Positions 9,040 through 18,074 of a DNA stretch of 64,000 nt are shown here, one piece after another. Source of the stretch: an uncultured Chryseobacterium sp. (lineage in GTDB: Bacteria > Bacteroidota > Bacteroidia > Flavobacteriales > Weeksellaceae); NCBI GenBank assembly GCA_913777465.1, contig CAJYRQ010000078.1, positions 124,001-188,000 of the forward strand, written 5' to 3'. The notes beneath the pieces are model-generated. The model was not told the DNA's origin. It ran no database searches and saw only the letters and a list, made by a program, of their open reading frames with translations. Position 1 is the first letter of the stretch, and each line of letters begins with the position of its first letter. A program made the translations under genes and the position numbers.

Positions 9040-9390
9040 ATGGCATATTCAAAATTCATACTTTCTTTTCTATTGATGATTGCAGGGATTTTACACTTTG
9101 TAAAGCCTTCCATTTTTATCAAAATTATGCCTTCCTACATTCCTTTTCATTTGCAGATGGTTTATATAAGCGGTATTGCGGAAATACTCTGCGGCCTTCT
9201 TTTGATTTTCCCACAGACTCAGAAAGTAGGCGCTTATCTCAGTATTTTTCTTTTTATTGCAGTATTCCCTGCTAATATTGAAATGGCCAGAAAATTTTAT
9301 GAAGTGCATCATAAATATTTCTGGCTTACGGTAGCAAGGCTTCCCTTGCAGGTCGTATTAATCTGGTGGGCTTATCAATTCAGAAAATAA
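9040..9390 (+). CDS. DoxX-like small membrane protein
   Basis: A 116-residue protein with four predicted membrane helices, starting one base after the S66 gene. The pattern GILHFVKPSIFIKIMP followed by a second helix containing SGIAEILCGLLL is typical of the DoxX/DoxD-like family. Family members are often linked to quinone- or redox-related functions, but the role here is unknown. Its stop overlaps the ATG of yraN by one base. Confidence 0.8.
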   Translation: MAYSKFILSFLLMIAGILHFVKPSIFIKIMPSYIPFHLQMVYISGIAEILCGLLLIFPQTQKVGAYLSIFLFIAVFPANIEMARKFYEVHHKYFWLTVARLPLQVVLIWWAYQFRK

Positions 9391-9761
9391 TGGCAGATCA
9401 CAACGATTTAGGCAAAACGGCAGAGGACTTAGCAGTTACCCATTTACAGAAAAATGGGTATACCATTCTGGTGCGGAATTTCCGGTTTCAGAAAGCGGAA
9501 ATCGATATTATTGCCGAAAAAGACAACCTGATTGTTGTTGTTGAAGTAAAAGCCCGTTCCACGGATGTCTTTATGCTGCCCCAGGAAGCAGTGACCAAAA
9601 CCAAAATAAAGCTGTTGGTTTCTGCGGCCAACCATTTTATGGAAGAATTTAAGAGAGACCAGGAAGTACGGTTTGATATTATTTCTGTCCTTGCGGACCG
9701 TAAAAAGAATCTGACTATCGAACATATAACCGATGCTTTTGAAGCATTTGATGCCAATTGA
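9390..9761 (+). CDS. YraN family protein (UPF0102), nuclease-like
   Basis: A 123-residue protein with the restriction-endonuclease-like fold of the YraN/UPF0102 family. Seen motifs: GKTAEDLAVTHL, the LVRNFR segment, AEIDIIAEKDNLIVVVEVKAR with the D-ExK catalytic pattern, and QEAVTKTKIKLL. The ATG at 9390 is chosen because it overlaps the DoxX stop (TAATG) and gives the family N terminus; the longer frame from 9366 lies inside the preceding gene. In vivo function is uncertain. Confidence 0.9.
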   Translation: MADHNDLGKTAEDLAVTHLQKNGYTILVRNFRFQKAEIDIIAEKDNLIVVVEVKARSTDVFMLPQEAVTKTKIKLLVSAANHFMEEFKRDQEVRFDIISVLADRKKNLTIEHITDAFEAFDAN

Positions 9762-9763
9762 AT

Positions 9764-10600
9764 ATGCAGTATTTAGATTGGGACAGCATTTATTCAGCCG
9801 TCTTATACATCATCAAAAGTTATCCGCTTGCCATCCTTTTATACTGCACAGGCTGTTTCATTGCAGGCCTTCTGATCAGTCTCCTCCTGACCCGGATCAT
9901 GAGAAAATACAAGGCATTTTCCCGGGAGCCAAAATATTACAACTGGCTGGTAAAGCTGTATATCCCGGCTATTTTTATCATCAACAGCATCATTTCGCTA
10001 CAGCTGGGCCTGTTCTGGGGCTCCTATGAAGCCCTTAAAAAAGACAGTCTTTCCATTTCTTCACAGGTTTACACATCAAGCGTAGGCTCTGTTTTTAAAG
10101 ATCAGGATGCAAAAGCCGAATTTATCGGAGGAGTAAGGGCAGTTGTTTCGGAAGTACACCGGAATAATGAAAATACAAAAATAAAGGTAACAGATCTGGT
10201 AAGAGCGTACGATACAAAATATGGGATGGTCAATCAGCCTAAAAACCGGATGGCTTCCTGGCTTATCAACCAATACGGTGACCGGATCAATACCATGGTT
10301 GTATATGGCCTTCTGAATTCCATACCGGATGTTCAGGTTACCGGAGACCTCTCCTACCGTGAATTTGATAAAATAACAAAACAATTGCTGGTCCTTGACC
10401 CGGATGATATTGAAAAGTCCATTATTGAAAAATTACAGAATCTTCTGCTGATGGTTTTAAAATCACAGTTTAAAACCCTGGCCGGAGGACTGCTGATGGT
10501 TTGGGCTATCCTGATGATGATCCCCTGGCTCGAATTCTGGATTTATAAATATCTGATGAAGAAAACCACAAACAGAAACAATCAAATAAAAAATAGATGA
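9764..10600 (+). CDS. Conserved membrane-anchored protein of unknown function
   Basis: I do not recognise a family for this 278-residue protein. It has an N-terminal hydrophobic segment at about residues 25-45, a second at 65-85, a long polar middle region (about 90-220) and a hydrophobic helix near 232-255 before a basic Asn-rich tail. This suggests a periplasmic or cytoplasmic domain held between membrane anchors. ATG 9764 starts two bases after the yraN stop, and the end overlaps the next ATG by four bases, so it belongs to the operon. Confidence 0.7.
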   Translation: MQYLDWDSIYSAVLYIIKSYPLAILLYCTGCFIAGLLISLLLTRIMRKYKAFSREPKYYNWLVKLYIPAIFIINSIISLQLGLFWGSYEALKKDSLSISSQVYTSSVGSVFKDQDAKAEFIGGVRAVVSEVHRNNENTKIKVTDLVRAYDTKYGMVNQPKNRMASWLINQYGDRINTMVVYGLLNSIPDVQVTGDLSYREFDKITKQLLVLDPDDIEKSIIEKLQNLLLMVLKSQFKTLAGGLLMVWAILMMIPWLEFWIYKYLMKKTTNRNNQIKNR

Positions 10601-11346
10601 AGACAATACTAATCACCGGAGCCACTTCCGGAATCGGAAAATCAACTGCCGGACTTCTTGCAAAACAGGGAAACCGGATTATCATCTGCGGAAGAAGATC
10701 CGAAGTTCTGGAATCGGTGCAATCGGAACTATCTGAATTTACCGAAGTATTTAGTTTAAATTTTGACGTCAGAAATCTGGAAGAAGTGGAAGCCGCCATC
10801 AGTTCTCTTCCGGATAACTGGAAGCAAATTGATGTACTGATCAACAATGCAGGAAATGCACACGGCCTGGATCCTCTTTCAGCCGGAAAAACAGACGATT
10901 GGGATTCGATGATCGACGGAAATGTAAAAGGATTGCTGTATGTATCGAAAATGATCATTCCCGGAATGAAGGAAAGAAATTCAGGGCATATCGTAAATAT
11001 TAGTTCAGTGGCGGCAAGACAGACATATGCAAACGGCGTGGTGTATTGTGCCACCAAAAAAGCAGTCGATGTCATTTCGGAAGGAATGAGAATCGAACTT
11101 ACGGAATTCGGCATTAAAGTAACGAACATCCAGCCCGGAGCAGTGGAAACCGATTTCTCCATGGTCAGGTTTAAAGGAGACAGCGAAAGGGCAGCTACCG
11201 TCTATGCAGGGTATGAACCCCTGAAAGCGGAAGACATTGCAGATTCCATCGCCTATTGCATCAATGCGCCGAAGCACGTCTGCATTTCGGATATGACGGT
11301 TTACCCTACCGCACAGGCAGAGCCCAGGACGATTTACCGGAAATAA
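10597..11346 (+). CDS. Short-chain dehydrogenase/reductase, YdfG-like
   Basis: A 249-residue classical SDR with the nucleotide motif TGATSGIG (residues 6-13), NNAG at about 85, the catalytic ISSVA serine and YCATKKA Tyr-Lys pair. CGRR after the second strand favours NADP(H). The sequence most resembles YdfG-type NADP-dependent 3-hydroxy-acid/serine dehydrogenases. It overlaps the preceding membrane-protein gene by four bases and is the last gene of the operon. Confidence 0.88.
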   Translation: MKTILITGATSGIGKSTAGLLAKQGNRIIICGRRSEVLESVQSELSEFTEVFSLNFDVRNLEEVEAAISSLPDNWKQIDVLINNAGNAHGLDPLSAGKTDDWDSMIDGNVKGLLYVSKMIIPGMKERNSGHIVNISSVAARQTYANGVVYCATKKAVDVISEGMRIELTEFGIKVTNIQPGAVETDFSMVRFKGDSERAATVYAGYEPLKAEDIADSIAYCINAPKHVCISDMTVYPTAQAEPRTIYRK

Positions 11347-11363
11347 TTTTCAAAATAATGCTT

Positions 11364-11371
11364 TACCTTTG
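11364..11371 (+). promoter_or_regulatory. -7 promoter element of tsaB
   Basis: TACCTTTG matches TAnnTTTG, 58 bases before the tsaB ATG, in the only gap of this gene run. No clear -33 TTTG is seen. Confidence 0.5.
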
Positions 11372-11428
11372 CAGGAGTAAAGCAATTTTAAGTCAATTGC
11401 TGAACCGTTAAATCATTACCTGTACACA

Positions 11429-12112
11429 ATGAAAATCTTATATCTTGAAACTTCTTCGAAAAACTGCTCGGTAGCCATTTCGGATGATGATAAAATGCTG
11501 TGCGTCACCGAGGAGATTTCTGAAAACTACAAACAGTCCGAAAGCCTTCACGTCTTTGTAGAATGGGCGCTGGAAGGTGCCGGCATTTCGATGAAGGACA
11601 TCGAAGCTGTCTCTCTCGGTAAAGGTCCCGGTTCATATACCGGATTGCGGATTGGGGCTTCATCGGCCAAAGGTTTCTGTTACGGACTTAAAATACCGTT
11701 AATTGCCGTCAATTCCATGGAAAGCATGATCGTGCCCTTTTTAGGCCGGAATTACGACTATGTGATCCCCGTGATCGATGCAAGGAGAATGGAGGTTTAT
11801 ACGGCAGTTTATGACGGTAAAAACGGGGAACAGGTTTCTGAGACCGAAGCCAAAATTTTAGATGAAACTTCTTTTGAAGAATATAAAGACAAAAAAATAC
11901 TCTTTGTAGGAGACGGGGCGGCAAAGGCAAAAGAAATATTGCAGCTGCCGGAGGCCGGTTTTAATGATGAGGTCTACCCTTCCGCCAAATACCTGGTGAA
12001 AAAGACCCTTGAAAAAATTGCGCAAGAAGATTTCGAGGATGTTGCCTACTTCGAGCCTTTTTACCTCAAAGATTTCCACGGCGTAAAGAAAAAAAATAAA
12101 AGCGAAGAATAA
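11429..12112 (+). CDS. tsaB: TsaB, tRNA threonylcarbamoyladenosine biosynthesis protein
   Basis: A 227-residue ASKHA-fold protein that dimerises with TsaD and, with TsaE, transfers threonylcarbamoyl to A37 of ANN-decoding tRNAs. It begins ILYLETSSKNCSVAI and has the conserved GKGPGSYTGLRIG signature at about residue 68, followed by AVNSMESM. The end of the gene lies inside the hairpin terminator shared with the convergent sprE. Confidence 0.95.
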   Translation: MKILYLETSSKNCSVAISDDDKMLCVTEEISENYKQSESLHVFVEWALEGAGISMKDIEAVSLGKGPGSYTGLRIGASSAKGFCYGLKIPLIAVNSMESMIVPFLGRNYDYVIPVIDARRMEVYTAVYDGKNGEQVSETEAKILDETSFEEYKDKKILFVGDGAAKAKEILQLPEAGFNDEVYPSAKYLVKKTLEKIAQEDFEDVAYFEPFYLKDFHGVKKKNKSEE

Positions 12113-12123
12113 TCTTCGCTTTT
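12098..12123. terminator. Bidirectional terminator between tsaB and sprE
   Basis: AAAAGCGAAGA (12098-12108) and TCTTCGCTTTT (12113-12123) form a perfect 11-bp stem with a four-base loop that contains the tsaB stop codon. T-rich and A-rich flanks serve both strands. Confidence 0.88.
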
Positions 12124-12128
12124 GTTTT

Positions 12129-14741
12129 TTATTGTGATTTTGCAGGCGCCTGATTCGAAGGCTGCAGCTGCTGATTGTTGTTGTTTGATTTCCTTCTGTT
12201 GCTGTTTCCGTTCACCGGCTGCATCGGCATCGAGCTGTTGGCCGGCTGATTTTGCATAGGCTTCGGAGGAATTCCGTTCGATCCTGCAGCATTAAACTGT
12301 GTTTGCTGTTCAGAAGTATTGCCGTTCATCATGTTGTTGGCATTTTGAGGCATCACATTTCCTTTATTGTCGGTTGCCTGGAAGGTTAGTTCACTTTTGA
12401 GGTAATTGAGCATTTCCTTGGCCTTTTCGCCTTCCGGGGTCTTGCCGTAGTTTAAGGCTATCTGCTCAAGCTGGAGGATCATTACCTCTTTTCCGCTTGT
12501 TTTCCCGGAGTTGAAGGCATTTAATAAATACAGTTTAGGCACCAGGGCATCCTTCGGATATTGCTGGATGGTCTTATCGATGATATCCTTGCTTTCCCCG
12601 AACTTTTCGGATTCGTACAATGCAAAGGCCTGCTTGTACTGGCTTTCCACATCGCCGGAAGATTTAACGAAAGAGCTGCTTTTTGGATTTCTTGCAAATT
12701 CGGCATATGAAGTATACGGATAATCTTTCAGCAGAATCTGCTTGGCTCTATCGGCAGCCTGTGGATTCTTTTCGTAATTCATGGCAAAAATCTCATACAG
12801 GGCCTGTAGCATTACTTTCTCTTCAGGCTTTGCATCCACCAGGTTATACAGGGTTTTTGTCGCCAAAGGGGTATTGGTAAAATAATTCTGATACATCACC
12901 CCAAGACCCAGAGAAGCGGTATCGCGGTCTTTTTTCAGCTGGTCCAGCTTGGCCATATCCGTAGGGATCTGTTCGATATAAAATGCAGGCTCGAAACGTC
13001 TCGGGTTAGGTGCAGTGGTTGTTCCCAGGGCATCGTTTTTCATATCGTCCAGCGTCGTCATCTTTTTGGAAAAACGCCAGTTGTCGATCAGCGCCCGGTC
13101 TCCCCATGTCTGCTTAAAGGTCTGGGCCCCTTTGGAAACCGTATTGGTATTGCTGAAATAAAATCCTTTGGTGGCCACCCCGAAATCCTCGAAAGAGTTG
13201 GAACTGTTGGCAAATAAAGAAGTCGAACTGTAATCGCCGGTATCAAACCCTTTGCTTCTCTCGGCACGTCTTCTCTCCTGTTCTTCTTTGTCTTCTTTAG
13301 CCTTGATTTTAGCAATATATTTTGAGAAAAAGTCGGTTTTCTGTTCTGGTGTCATCTTCGCCAGACTCAGGATGCTGTCGTTTTTCTTGATCAGATAATA
13401 ATTTTTAGAGATCTTTTTGATGTAGATCGACTGGTCTGCAAGAAGCACTTTTGAAGGTTCGTAAGTCATTACGGCTAAGGCAGAATCATAATAAGCCCCT
13501 GCTCCGATATAATCGTTTTTATCAAGATAACCCTTCCCTATTTCATAGTACGTTAGACCGCGAACCTGGCCGTCGGAAACTTTTTCCCTAAGAGACTTTC
13601 TGAAATATTCCTGAGCTTCATCTTTCTTTCCGGCCTTATTTGCCATCAATCCGAGGGCGTAATAAAACTCATTCTTCCTGGAGCCGTAGGTTCCTTTTTT
13701 ACTAATGTCTTCCAGGTATTTACGGGCGCCGCTGTAGTCTCCGTTTCCGTTAAATGTTTTGGCAATTTCAATCTGGGATTTCACCTCGAATTCGAAATCG
13801 TTGGCATACTTATACGCTGCCATAAAGCTTTCCCGCGCCTTTTCGTTTTGGTTAAGGCTTTCCAGCACCTGTCCTCTCAGGTAAGCGATTCTGCTTTTTA
13901 ATTTCCGGTTGTCATTAAGTTCATAAGCATTGTCCAGCTCACGCACAGCCTCTTCTTTTTTCCCGACATCCAGTAGAGATTCGGAATAATAAATGCTCAG
14001 TAATTTCTCGTATTGCTTGGCGATCTTTTCACTTTTTAATTTGGCAAAAGTCTCATGGGCTTTGTGGTAGTTTTTAATCTGATCATAGGCTAAGCCCTGG
14101 TAGATTCTTGCAAGAGGGAGCCTCTTGTCATCTTTCATGTGGGTAAAAACATAGTTCAAAGCATCCAGGGCTTCCAAAGATTTGCCACGGTAGATCCTTG
14201 CCTGTGCGAGAATCATGTAGGCCTCGAAAATCTGCTTGTTTTTTTCCTCACCGTTTTTGATCACTGAATACTTGTTAATCGCTTTCAGTGCTTTTGCTTC
14301 GGCAATTTCGAGGGTGGTGGCCCCTTTCTGATCAGGCTGTCCCGGATCCCCCTGTGGCATTCCCGGTCCTCCGGATACTGCGTTTCCGGGCATTCCTGGC
14401 GGCATTCCCGGCATTCCGCCTCTTTGGCTGTTTTGGTCGGGGCGGTTCAGCTCACCCATCTTCATGGAATTCTCCGCAAAGGCGGTAGACTGCCCCAGGT
14501 CGCTTCCCAACGGCTGGTCTTCGTAGGTAAGAATGGGAATATAAGGCGCATAAAAATTGTCTTTATGGCCTTTGTCGCGTGTTTCAAACTCCGTATTTAA
14601 AGCATCTTTTGCATTAAACAAAGTATTGTAATATGTGGTAAACCCTTTCATGAACTTAGACCGCTGTTCCGGCTTTTTCACCTTGGTGCCACAGGAAACA
14701 ACGATACATAATACCAAAAGGAATAAAATATTCTTTTTCAT
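12129..14741 (-). CDS. sprE: SprE/PorW, type IX secretion system TPR lipoprotein
   Basis: An 870-residue lipoprotein of the SprE/PorW family, needed for type IX protein secretion and gliding in flavobacteria. The signal peptide ends in the lipobox VVSCGTK (Cys17). A Pro/Gly/Met-rich linker is at about residues 105-135, then repeated TPR-like helix pairs up to about 450, a mid-protein segment with SKYIAKIKAKEDKEEQERR, a second TPR region (about 640-790), and a Gln/Asn/Pro-rich low-complexity tail. PorW is thought to link the secretion ring complex to cell-surface components. It stands alone as its own transcript. Confidence 0.9.
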   Translation of the reverse strand: MKKNILFLLVLCIVVSCGTKVKKPEQRSKFMKGFTTYYNTLFNAKDALNTEFETRDKGHKDNFYAPYIPILTYEDQPLGSDLGQSTAFAENSMKMGELNRPDQNSQRGGMPGMPPGMPGNAVSGGPGMPQGDPGQPDQKGATTLEIAEAKALKAINKYSVIKNGEEKNKQIFEAYMILAQARIYRGKSLEALDALNYVFTHMKDDKRLPLARIYQGLAYDQIKNYHKAHETFAKLKSEKIAKQYEKLLSIYYSESLLDVGKKEEAVRELDNAYELNDNRKLKSRIAYLRGQVLESLNQNEKARESFMAAYKYANDFEFEVKSQIEIAKTFNGNGDYSGARKYLEDISKKGTYGSRKNEFYYALGLMANKAGKKDEAQEYFRKSLREKVSDGQVRGLTYYEIGKGYLDKNDYIGAGAYYDSALAVMTYEPSKVLLADQSIYIKKISKNYYLIKKNDSILSLAKMTPEQKTDFFSKYIAKIKAKEDKEEQERRRAERSKGFDTGDYSSTSLFANSSNSFEDFGVATKGFYFSNTNTVSKGAQTFKQTWGDRALIDNWRFSKKMTTLDDMKNDALGTTTAPNPRRFEPAFYIEQIPTDMAKLDQLKKDRDTASLGLGVMYQNYFTNTPLATKTLYNLVDAKPEEKVMLQALYEIFAMNYEKNPQAADRAKQILLKDYPYTSYAEFARNPKSSSFVKSSGDVESQYKQAFALYESEKFGESKDIIDKTIQQYPKDALVPKLYLLNAFNSGKTSGKEVMILQLEQIALNYGKTPEGEKAKEMLNYLKSELTFQATDNKGNVMPQNANNMMNGNTSEQQTQFNAAGSNGIPPKPMQNQPANSSMPMQPVNGNSNRRKSNNNNQQLQPSNQAPAKSQ

Positions 14742-14826
14742 TATTCAATATAACTCTCTAATCTGCTTTTTATTATCGGCAGTTTGATGATTTTGTAAAA
14801 ATAACAAAATTTTATGGGGAAACCCG

Positions 14827-15381
14827 TTATATTTCTTTCAAAATTTTGTAAACCAAATGGGTAGGAAGTCCCATAATCGTATAATAGCTTCCGTTCATCC
14901 TTTTAATTTTTGCCATGCCGAGCCATTCCTGGATCCCATAGCTTCCTGCTTTATCGAAAGGCCTGTAATTCTGAATATAAAAGTCTGTTTCATCATCCGT
15001 GATTTGATCGAATTCGACTTCGGCTATATCCGTTTCCGTAATTGTTTTTTCGGAAGTCTTAATGGTAACTCCCGTATACACCTGATGGGTTCTTCCAGAC
15101 AGCAGCTTCAGCATCTGTTTCGCTTCTTCCGCATCTTTAGGCTTCCCAAGGAATTGGTTATCAATGGCTACAACGGTATCAGCGGTAAGCAGCACCTCCC
15201 CTTTTTCCAGTTCCCGGAATGCAGATGCTTTCAACTCGGAAAGGTAGGCAGCCGACTCTCCTACTTTGATATGCTCAGGAACAATTTCTTCACAATCGAT
15301 TTTTACCACTTCAAACTCGAACCCCAGACTGGCTAATAATTCCTTTCTTCTTGGCGATTGCGAGGCTAATAATAATTTCAT
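14827..15381 (-). CDS. Maf-like nucleoside triphosphate pyrophosphatase
   Basis: A 184-residue house-cleaning pyrophosphatase of the Maf/YhdE family, which hydrolyses non-canonical or pyrimidine NTPs. It begins LLLASQSPRRKELLASLGF, with TADTVVA (the catalytic Asp) at about 67 and DKAGSYGIQ(E) near 145. The start at 15381 gives the invariant N terminus; the upstream frame to 15417 runs into the kdsC gap. It is part of a DUF2520-kdsC-maf gene group on the minus strand. Confidence 0.92.
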   Translation of the reverse strand: MKLLLASQSPRRKELLASLGFEFEVVKIDCEEIVPEHIKVGESAAYLSELKASAFRELEKGEVLLTADTVVAIDNQFLGKPKDAEEAKQMLKLLSGRTHQVYTGVTIKTSEKTITETDIAEVEFDQITDDETDFYIQNYRPFDKAGSYGIQEWLGMAKIKRMNGSYYTIMGLPTHLVYKILKEI

Positions 15382-15391
15382 TTTTAAAGTA

Positions 15392-15910
15392 TTAAATGGA
15401 TTGGGTATTGTCATCATGCCATTTGCCCTGTACCTTCATCACCTGCTCGATCACATCACGTACGGCACCGCTTCCGCCTTTCACGGGAGAGATATAATCG
15501 GAGACCGCCTTGATCTCAGGAACTGCATTTTCGGGACAGGCTGCAACGGCTGACGCGCGCATCATATGTAGATCTGGAATATCGTCTCCCATCGTTAAAA
15601 TCTCTTCGTTCGTAAGATTGTATTTTAATTTAAAATCTTCAAAATCGGTCATTTTATTATGGGATTTCGGATAATAATCTTCAATACCCAGATAATTGAT
15701 CCGGTGCTTTACCATTTCATCGTTACCGCCGGTAATAACTCCGATCAGGTAATTGTTTTTTAATGCTTTTACCACCGCGTAGCCGTCCAGCACATTCATC
15801 ACCCTGCTCATATTTCCGCCGGGCATCAGATAAACGCTACCGTCCGTAAATACACCGTCTACATCGAATACGAATGCTTTAATATCTTTTAGTTTTTCTT
15901 TATAGCTCAT
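15392..15910 (-). CDS. kdsC: KdsC, 3-deoxy-D-manno-octulosonate-8-phosphate phosphatase
   Basis: A 172-residue HAD-superfamily phosphatase of lipopolysaccharide core (KDO) synthesis. The HAD motif I is FVFDVDGVFTDG, motif II GVITGG, and motif IV MGDDIPDL (residues about 118-125). The lack of a cap domain and the tail GGSGAVRDVIEQVM are typical of KdsC. Its ATG lies inside the last 11 bases of the upstream DUF2520 gene, indicating co-translation, and maf follows after 10 bases. Confidence 0.93.
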   Translation of the reverse strand: MSYKEKLKDIKAFVFDVDGVFTDGSVYLMPGGNMSRVMNVLDGYAVVKALKNNYLIGVITGGNDEMVKHRINYLGIEDYYPKSHNKMTDFEDFKLKYNLTNEEILTMGDDIPDLHMMRASAVAACPENAVPEIKAVSDYISPVKGGSGAVRDVIEQVMKVQGKWHDDNTQSI

Positions 15911-16649
15911 ACATTTTCTGGATTGAATGGTTCATGGTTTTATAGATTTCCAGGCTTTCATCTTGTAACAATTGCTCGTGAAGTTCAAGGATCCTCCGGT
16001 CATTCCGTACCGCAGGACCTGTCTGCGCCGCCCGGGGTTCGATTTCATGAATTTTCTGGACCGTTTCATCAATCAGCGGCAGGAAATAGTTAAACGGAAT
16101 TTCCTGTGAATCGGAGATCTCTTTTGCCCTTGAAAAAAGATGATTCACAAAATTACAGGCAAAAACAGCCGTCAGATGGATATACTTTCTCTTCTCATAC
16201 GTGCTTTCCATAACGTTTTCCGATATCTCTGAAGCGAGTCCGGATAAAACCTTTCGGTCTTCTTCATTTTCTGCCTCGATGAAAAAAGGAATTTTTGAAT
16301 AGTCCAGCTCTTTTGATCTGGAAAAAGTCTGCAAAGGATAAAAGCTGGCTTTTCTGTAATCGCCTTTCAGAATATCTTTCGGTAGCGAACCTGAAGTATG
16401 GGCTACCAGGCAATCTTTTTCATTGATAAGCTGGGATACGTCTTCCACAGCATGATCACTGACGCAGATTAAATAAATATACGATTTAACTAATTTTTTA
16501 GTTGAATAAGGTATTTTTAGTTCTTCAGAGATTGTTTGAAGTTCTTTTTCGTTTCTGCCAAAAATCTGTACCGGTGGCCTGTTAATTGACACCAGTGCTT
16601 TTGCCAGATGATAAGCTACATTTCCGGATCCTATAATTACAGTTTGCAT
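15900..16649 (-). CDS. Rossmann-fold and DUF2520 domain protein
   Basis: A 249-residue protein with an N-terminal NAD(P)-binding domain (VIIGSGNVAYHLAKAL, residues 4-19) and a C-terminal helical DUF2520 region after about residue 130. The architecture resembles F420-dependent NADP reductases and 6-phosphogluconate-dehydrogenase-like proteins. The substrate is not known. It is the first gene of the DUF2520-kdsC-maf unit, which is common in Flavobacteriia. Confidence 0.85.
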   Translation of the reverse strand: MQTVIIGSGNVAYHLAKALVSINRPPVQIFGRNEKELQTISEELKIPYSTKKLVKSYIYLICVSDHAVEDVSQLINEKDCLVAHTSGSLPKDILKGDYRKASFYPLQTFSRSKELDYSKIPFFIEAENEEDRKVLSGLASEISENVMESTYEKRKYIHLTAVFACNFVNHLFSRAKEISDSQEIPFNYFLPLIDETVQKIHEIEPRAAQTGPAVRNDRRILELHEQLLQDESLEIYKTMNHSIQKMYEL

Positions 16650-16837
16650 CCGGCAAAGATAATATTTTATTCCTGTGGAAATAAGCTGCCGTTAAAACTG
16701 TTGAGTTTAACATAACATTGATTATATAAGAGAAAACAGGTACCATGCGGGTATTATTTATTGAAATTTCACACTGCCGTTATTACAAATAATTACTATA
16801 TTGGACTAAAAATTGAATAAGTAGTTTAACTTTCAGC

Positions 16838-16845
16838 TATTTTTG
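16838..16845 (+). promoter_or_regulatory. -7 promoter element of the ECF sigma operon
   Basis: TATTTTTG fits TAnnTTTG and ends 24 bases before the sigma-factor ATG. Confidence 0.55.
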
Positions 16846-16869
16846 TAATCCAAACAATGAAAGCATCTT

Positions 16870-17427
16870 ATGAAGATTAAAGACGCGGAAATTATTTCGT
16901 TGATGCAAAATCCACGTACTCAGGAAAAAGGAGTGCGTGCTTTGATGGATGCTTATCAAAGCAGACTGTATTGGCACATAAGAAGAATTATTGTGGACGG
17001 AGATCTTGCTCAGGACACTTTGCAGGAAACATTTATTAAAGCATATCAGAATTTTCACCAGTTTAAAAACGATAGTCAGCTTTACACCTGGCTGTACAGA
17101 ATTGCAACCAATGAAGCGTTGCAGCAGGTGAATAAGCTTAAAAGGATGCAGAAGACCGATGAAGATCCCGAATACCATATGCAGAATCTGGTGGCCGATA
17201 ATGCCGGCGGGGATGCCGAAGAAATACAGATCCTGCTTCAAAAAGCCATACAAAGCCTGCCTGAAAAGCAGAAACTGGTATTTATGATGCGATATTATGA
17301 TGATCTGCCTTATGAAGAAATATCCAAAATCGTGGATATGTCCGTAGGCACGCTGAAAACCAATTATCATTATGCCAAACAGAAGATAGAAGATTATATA
17401 AAGGAAAATTACGAAGATAATTTTTGA
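16870..17427 (+). CDS. ECF-family RNA polymerase sigma factor
   Basis: A 185-residue sigma-70 family factor with regions 2 and 4 only. Region 2 contains GDLAQDTLQETFIKAYQNFHQFK (about 56-78) and TWLYRIATNEALQQ; region 4 contains LPEKQKLVFMMRYYDDLPYEEISKI and a helix-turn-helix through about residue 178. It lies directly upstream of a single-pass membrane protein and a periplasmic Spy-like protein, the usual layout of an envelope-stress sigma/anti-sigma/sensor module. Target promoters are not known. Confidence 0.92.
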   Translation: MKIKDAEIISLMQNPRTQEKGVRALMDAYQSRLYWHIRRIIVDGDLAQDTLQETFIKAYQNFHQFKNDSQLYTWLYRIATNEALQQVNKLKRMQKTDEDPEYHMQNLVADNAGGDAEEIQILLQKAIQSLPEKQKLVFMMRYYDDLPYEEISKIVDMSVGTLKTNYHYAKQKIEDYIKENYEDNF

Positions 17428-17436
17428 GAAACTGAA

Positions 17437-18069
17437 ATGAAAGAGTTCGATATAGAAAAATTAGAACGCAAAAATATTTATAAGGCACCGGATGATTTAT
17501 TCGAAAATCTCCAGTCCAGGGTATTAAGCGGAGTAAATGATTTTGACCTTGAAAAACTGGAACGTAAGAATATTTATACAGTTTCTGAAAATGTATTTGA
17601 AAATATTCAGGACCATGTAATCAGTAAGGTATTCCCCAGTAAAAAAGCGCCGGTTTTTAAAATCAACTGGGCGTATGCAGCGGCAGCCTCACTGGCTTTG
17701 ATTTTTGGAGCGACTTTTGTTCTCAACAACGGCGGCAGCTCGGATGAGATAAGTCCTGCCGTGGCCTATACGGTGAAAAACCAGCAGCCCAAAACAGAGA
17801 CCCAGATGGCCTATGAAACTTTGAAATCGGATTTAACTTCTGTTGAAAATGATCATCAAAACATTGAAAGCCGAAAAAATAATAAATCTGTAGCGCAGAA
17901 CAAGCCTCAGGCAGAAACAGATCGCGAAGCGTCGGATAAAACCGGAAAAACCGTTTCGAAACAGGATGAAACTCAGATGAACGAATATCTGGATTCCTTC
18001 TCAAATTCTGAAATTTCAGAATTGGCAAGCAATTCGACACAGGATGTTTATCTGGATTTATATAATTAA
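17437..18069 (+). CDS. Putative anti-sigma-like membrane protein with an internal duplication
   Basis: No named family is recognised. The 210-residue protein has a cytoplasmic N-terminal half made of two copies of one unit: DIEKLERKNIY (residues 4-14) and DLEKLERKNIY (34-44), each followed by a FENxQ motif at about +20. A single membrane helix follows at about 75-93 and then a polar periplasmic region. Position (nine bases after an ECF sigma gene) and topology suggest an anti-sigma factor. No zinc-binding HxxxCxxC motif is present. Confidence 0.65.
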   Translation: MKEFDIEKLERKNIYKAPDDLFENLQSRVLSGVNDFDLEKLERKNIYTVSENVFENIQDHVISKVFPSKKAPVFKINWAYAAAASLALIFGATFVLNNGGSSDEISPAVAYTVKNQQPKTETQMAYETLKSDLTSVENDHQNIESRKNNKSVAQNKPQAETDREASDKTGKTVSKQDETQMNEYLDSFSNSEISELASNSTQDVYLDLYN

Positions 18070-18074
18070 GAGAA

